Origin: Burkholderiales bacterium
Lineage (GTDB): Bacteria; Pseudomonadota; Gammaproteobacteria; Burkholderiales; JABEVD01
Direction of reading: 5' to 3'
Length of the DNA stretch: 38,680 bases
NCBI GenBank assembly: GCA_013044025.1
Contig: JABEVD010000095.1
Span: forward strand, 1 to 38,680
Below the pieces are notes generated by a model. That model did no database searches. It saw only the letters and a program-made list of their open reading frames with translations, and had not been told where the DNA came from. A program made the translations under genes and the position numbers. This document shows positions 35,924 through 38,680 of the stretch, in pieces (position 1 is the stretch's first letter; each line of letters starts with the position of its first letter).

Positions 35924-38680
35924 TTCTGTTCCTTTGCTTGCGCGGCGTGCAGCCCCTGAACGCTGTAGGCGTGGAGCTCGGACATGTGCTGGATTCCGAT
36001 GCAGGCAGCCCTCGCTTCCGACATCGTCGTGTAATAAGTCACCCTGCCCTGCAACGCCGCATTTCTGATCGAATAGGAGTCGCGAATGGCCGCCTTTCTG
36101 TCTTCCACCGTGTTCACGATGAGGTCGATTTCATGATTCTTGATCATGTCGACGACATGGGGTCGCCCTTCGGTCACCTTGTTGACGGTCACGGCATTGA
36201 TTCCGGCCCGATTCAATTCGAGCGCGGTGCCGCGCGTGGCATGAATGGCGAAGCCTTTTTCGGCAAGCATGCGGCCGATTTCGACTGCCTTCTGCTTGTC
36301 TGCCTGCTTCACGCTGATGAAGGCATTGCCCGATTGCGGAAGCTTCACGCCGGCCGCGAGCTGGGATTTCACGAAGGCTTCCGGGAAGGTCTTCCCCACC
36401 CCCATGACTTCGCCGGTGGACTTCATCTCCGGTCCCAGCAGCGTGTCCACGCCCGGGAACTTGATGAAGGGAAACACCGCTTCCTTCACCGAATAATGAT
36501 CGGGAATCACTTCCCCCCCCACGCCCTGATCATCGAGCGATCTTCCCGCCATGCATCTTGCCGCGATCATCGCAAGCGGCAGGCCGGTCGCCTTCGAGAC
36601 GAAGGGAACGGTGCGCGACGCCCTGGGATTGACTTCCAGAACATACACCGTCTCTCCCTGGATCGCGAACTGGATGTTCATGAGTCCCACCACCTGCAGC
36701 GCTTCGGCCAGCAGCACCGTCTGGCGCCTCAGTTCGTCCTGGATTTCCGGAGAAAGGGAGAAGGGCGGCAGCGAACAGGCAGAATCCCCGGAATGCACGC
36801 CGGCTTCCTCGATGTGCTCCATGATCCCGCCGATCAGCACGCGCTTGCCGTCGCAGACCGCATCCACGTCGACTTCGAGCGCATCGTTGAGGAAGCGGTC
36901 GAGCAGCACCGGCGAATCGTTCGAAACGCTGACCGCCTCCTTCATGTAGCGCTCGAGGTCTTCCTTCCTGTGGATGATGCGCATCGCGCGACCGCCGAGC
37001 ACATAGCTCGGACGAACCACGAGCGGATATCCGATCTCCTCGGCGAGCAAAAGCGCATCCGCCTCGGTCCTCGCGGTACGATTGGGCGGCTGGCGCAGTC
37101 CCAGTTCGTGGATCATCTTCTGGAAACGCTCACGGTCTTCGGCGCAGTCGATCATGTCCGGACTGGTTCCGATCACCGGAACGCCGTTCGCTGCAAGGTC
37201 GTCCGCAAGCTTCAAGGGGGTCTGACCCCCGAATTGCACGATGACGCCCACCGGCTTTTCGACATGCACGATTTCCAGCACGTCTTCCAGCGTGAGCGGC
37301 TCGAAATAGAGCCGGTCCGACATGTCGTAATCGGTGGAGACCGTCTCCGGATTGCAGTTCACCATGATGGTCTCGTAGCCGTCTTCGCGCATGGCGAGCG
37401 CGGCATGCACGCAACAGTAATCGAACTCGATTCCCTGACCGATGCGATTCGGGCCTCCGCCCAGGACCATGATTTTCTTTTTGTCAGAAGGCCTCGCTTC
37501 GCATTCTTCCTCGTAGGACGAATACAGGTAGGCGGTGTTCGTGTCGAATTCTCCCGCGCAGGTATCGACGCGCTTGTACACGGGACGCAGACCGAGTTCG
37601 GTCCTGCGCGCCCTCACTTCTTCTGCAGCGCATCCCAGAAGCTTGGCGAGCCTCCTGTCGGAAAAACCACTCCGCTTCAATTTCCTGAGTTCCGCATATC
37701 CGAGTTCGGAGCAGGATTTTCCGGCAAGCGCCTTCTCCTGGCTCACCAGATCCTCGATCTGGGCGAGAAACCAGGGATCGATCCCGGAAAGGCTGCGGAT
37801 TTCCTCGAAGCTCAGATTGTTGCGGAATGCGTCGGCGACATGCCAGATCCGCTCCGGCCCCGGATCGCCGAGTTCGGATTCGATCTCGTCGAGGTCTGAC
37901 GTGATTTCATCGAGCCCGTCCTTTCCGGTCTCGAGGCCGCGAAGCGCTTTCTGGAAGGATTCCTGGAAGGTTCGCCCCATCGCCATCACTTCGCCCACCG
38001 ATTTCATCTGGGTGGTGAGCCGATCGTTTGCCTGCGGGAATTTCTCGAAGGCGAAACGCGGGATCTTGGTGACGACGTAATCGATGGAAGGCTCGAAGGA
38101 AGCGGGCGTCGCCCCTCCGGTGATTTCGTTCCTGAGTTCGTCGAGCGTATAGCCCACCGCGAGCTTCGCCGCGACCTTCGCGATCGGGAAGCCGGTCGCC
38201 TTGGAAGCAAGGGCGGAAGAGCGCGACACGCGAGGATTCATCTCGATCACGATCATCTTGCCACTTTTCGGATCGATCGCGAACTGCACGTTCGATCCGC
38301 CGGTGTCCACGCCGATTTCGCGCAACACGGCGATCGATGCGTCGCGCATGATCTGGTATTCCTTGTCGGTGAGCGTCTGCGCGGGGGCGACCGTGATCGA
38401 ATCCCCGGTATGCACGCCCATCGGGTCGAGATTCTCGATGGAGCAGACGATGATGCAGTTGTCGTGCCGGTCGCGAACGACCTCCATCTCGTATTCCTTC
38501 CAGCCGATCACCGATTCCTCGATGAGAAGCTCGCGGGTCGGAGAAGCATCCAGCCCCGCCTCGCAGATCGAAGCGAATTCGTCGCGGTTGTAGGCGATCC
38601 CTCCCCCGCTTCCGCCCATGGTGAAGGAAGGCCGGATGATCACCGGATAGCCGATGGAAGCCTGAACCTGGAACGCTTCC
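35920..38680 (-). CDS. carB: carbamoyl-phosphate synthase large subunit (5' end outside the window)
   Basis: CarB makes carbamoyl phosphate from bicarbonate, ammonia (channelled from CarA) and two ATP, for arginine and pyrimidine synthesis. About 919 residues are visible; E. coli CarB has 1073, so roughly the first 150 are missing beyond base 38680. Seen are the first ATP-grasp core ([33 protein letters not shown]), the oligomerisation domain, the second ATP-grasp half ([47 protein letters not shown]) and the allosteric domain. The track start at 38643 is an internal GTG (valine); the frame is open to the edge. Its stop overlaps the greA start by 4 bases. Confidence 0.98.
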   Translation of the reverse strand, partial: EAFQVQASIGYPVIIRPSFTMGGSGGGIAYNRDEFASICEAGLDASPTRELLIEESVIGWKEYEMEVVRDRHDNCIIVCSIENLDPMGVHTGDSITVAPAQTLTDKEYQIMRDASIAVLREIGVDTGGSNVQFAIDPKSGKMIVIEMNPRVSRSSALASKATGFPIAKVAAKLAVGYTLDELRNEITGGATPASFEPSIDYVVTKIPRFAFEKFPQANDRLTTQMKSVGEVMAMGRTFQESFQKALRGLETGKDGLDEITSDLDEIESELGDPGPERIWHVADAFRNNLSFEEIRSLSGIDPWFLAQIEDLVSQEKALAGKSCSELGYAELRKLKRSGFSDRRLAKLLGCAAEEVRARRTELGLRPVYKRVDTCAGEFDTNTAYLYSSYEEECEARPSDKKKIMVLGGGPNRIGQGIEFDYCCVHAALAMREDGYETIMVNCNPETVSTDYDMSDRLYFEPLTLEDVLEIVHVEKPVGVIVQFGGQTPLKLADDLAANGVPVIGTSPDMIDCAEDRERFQKMIHELGLRQPPNRTARTEADALLLAEEIGYPLVVRPSYVLGGRAMRIIHRKEDLERYMKEAVSVSNDSPVLLDRFLNDALEVDVDAVCDGKRVLIGGIMEHIEEAGVHSGDSACSLPPFSLSPEIQDELRRQTVLLAEALQVVGLMNIQFAIQGETVYVLEVNPRASRTVPFVSKATGLPLAMIAARCMAGRSLDDQGVGGEVIPDHYSVKEAVFPFIKFPGVDTLLGPEMKSTGEVMGVGKTFPEAFVKSQLAAGVKLPQSGNAFISVKQADKQKAVEIGRMLAEKGFAIHATRGTALELNRAGINAVTVNKVTEGRPHVVDMIKNHEIDLIVNTVEDRKAAIRDSYSIRNAALQGRVTYYTTMSEARAACIGIQHMSELHAYSVQGLHAAQAKEQK

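Noticed and set aside
35920-38643. carB taken as complete from the track start at 38643
   Set aside because: That codon is an internal GTG for the valine of the [10 protein letters not shown] block. The frame stays open to the window edge, so the gene is 5'-truncated by the window.
1-38680. CRISPR array, insertion sequence, prophage or integrative element
   Set aside because: No spaced direct repeats, transposase, integrase or terminal inverted repeats were seen, and the gene content is core chromosomal throughout.

Overview
The window looks like a piece of a betaproteobacterial chromosome, probably in or near the Nitrosomonadales. That placement is inferred from gene order and protein character, not from a search. 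The pointers are separate nuoC and nuoD in a complete nuoA-N operon, the order tpiA-secG-tRNA-Leu-nuo, the order carB-greA-DUF4149 facing yhbY, the block rlmE-ftsH-folP-glmM, and hrcA-hemH-grpE-dnaK-dnaJ. Nearly all of it is core housekeeping DNA. I saw no insertion sequence, prophage, CRISPR array, integron or rRNA. No gene-free stretch exceeds 300 bases; the longest, about 236 bases, lies between the tRNA cluster and dksA.

Layout. Bases 1-330 hold a leftward tRNA cluster (Pro-TGG, Arg-TCT, His-GTG) behind a strong sigma-70-type promoter. Bases 527-7272 run rightward: dksA, darP (yjgA), hrcA, hemH, grpE, dnaK, dnaJ and a clear terminator. Two sigma-32-like promoters sit in front of grpE and dnaK. 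Bases 7272-23478 run leftward: tpiA, secG, tRNA-Leu(GAG), nuoA to nuoN, a NUDIX hydrolase and a small DUF2934 gene. Bases 23558-27379 run rightward: a probable PhoB-type promoter and pstSCAB, without phoU. Bases 27390-34685 run leftward: rlmE, ftsH, folP, glmM and a membrane c-di-GMP protein with a c-type heme motif. Bases 34714-35007 are yhbY on the plus strand. Bases 35004-38680 run leftward: carB (its 5' part is outside the window), greA and a DUF4149 membrane protein.

How the parts work together. The first block joins stringent control and ribosome maturation (DksA, DarP) with heme synthesis and the DnaK chaperone system. The nuo block encodes all 14 subunits of the proton-pumping NADH:quinone oxidoreductase; many of its genes overlap by 1-10 bases, which suggests translational coupling. 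The pst block is the high-affinity phosphate importer. The ftsH block combines rRNA methylation, membrane proteolysis, folate synthesis and cell-wall precursor synthesis. The heme/GGDEF/EAL protein is the one clearly accessory signalling gene, placed between glmM and pstB.

I did not find an obviously new multi-gene system. The most useful observations are regulatory: paired sigma-32 promoters with no CIRCE next to hrcA, a Pho-box promoter back to back with the tpiA promoter, a tRNA-Leu promoter that probably feeds nuo, a long inverted repeat at the pstB/GGDEF-EAL junction, and the heme-binding c-di-GMP sensor itself.
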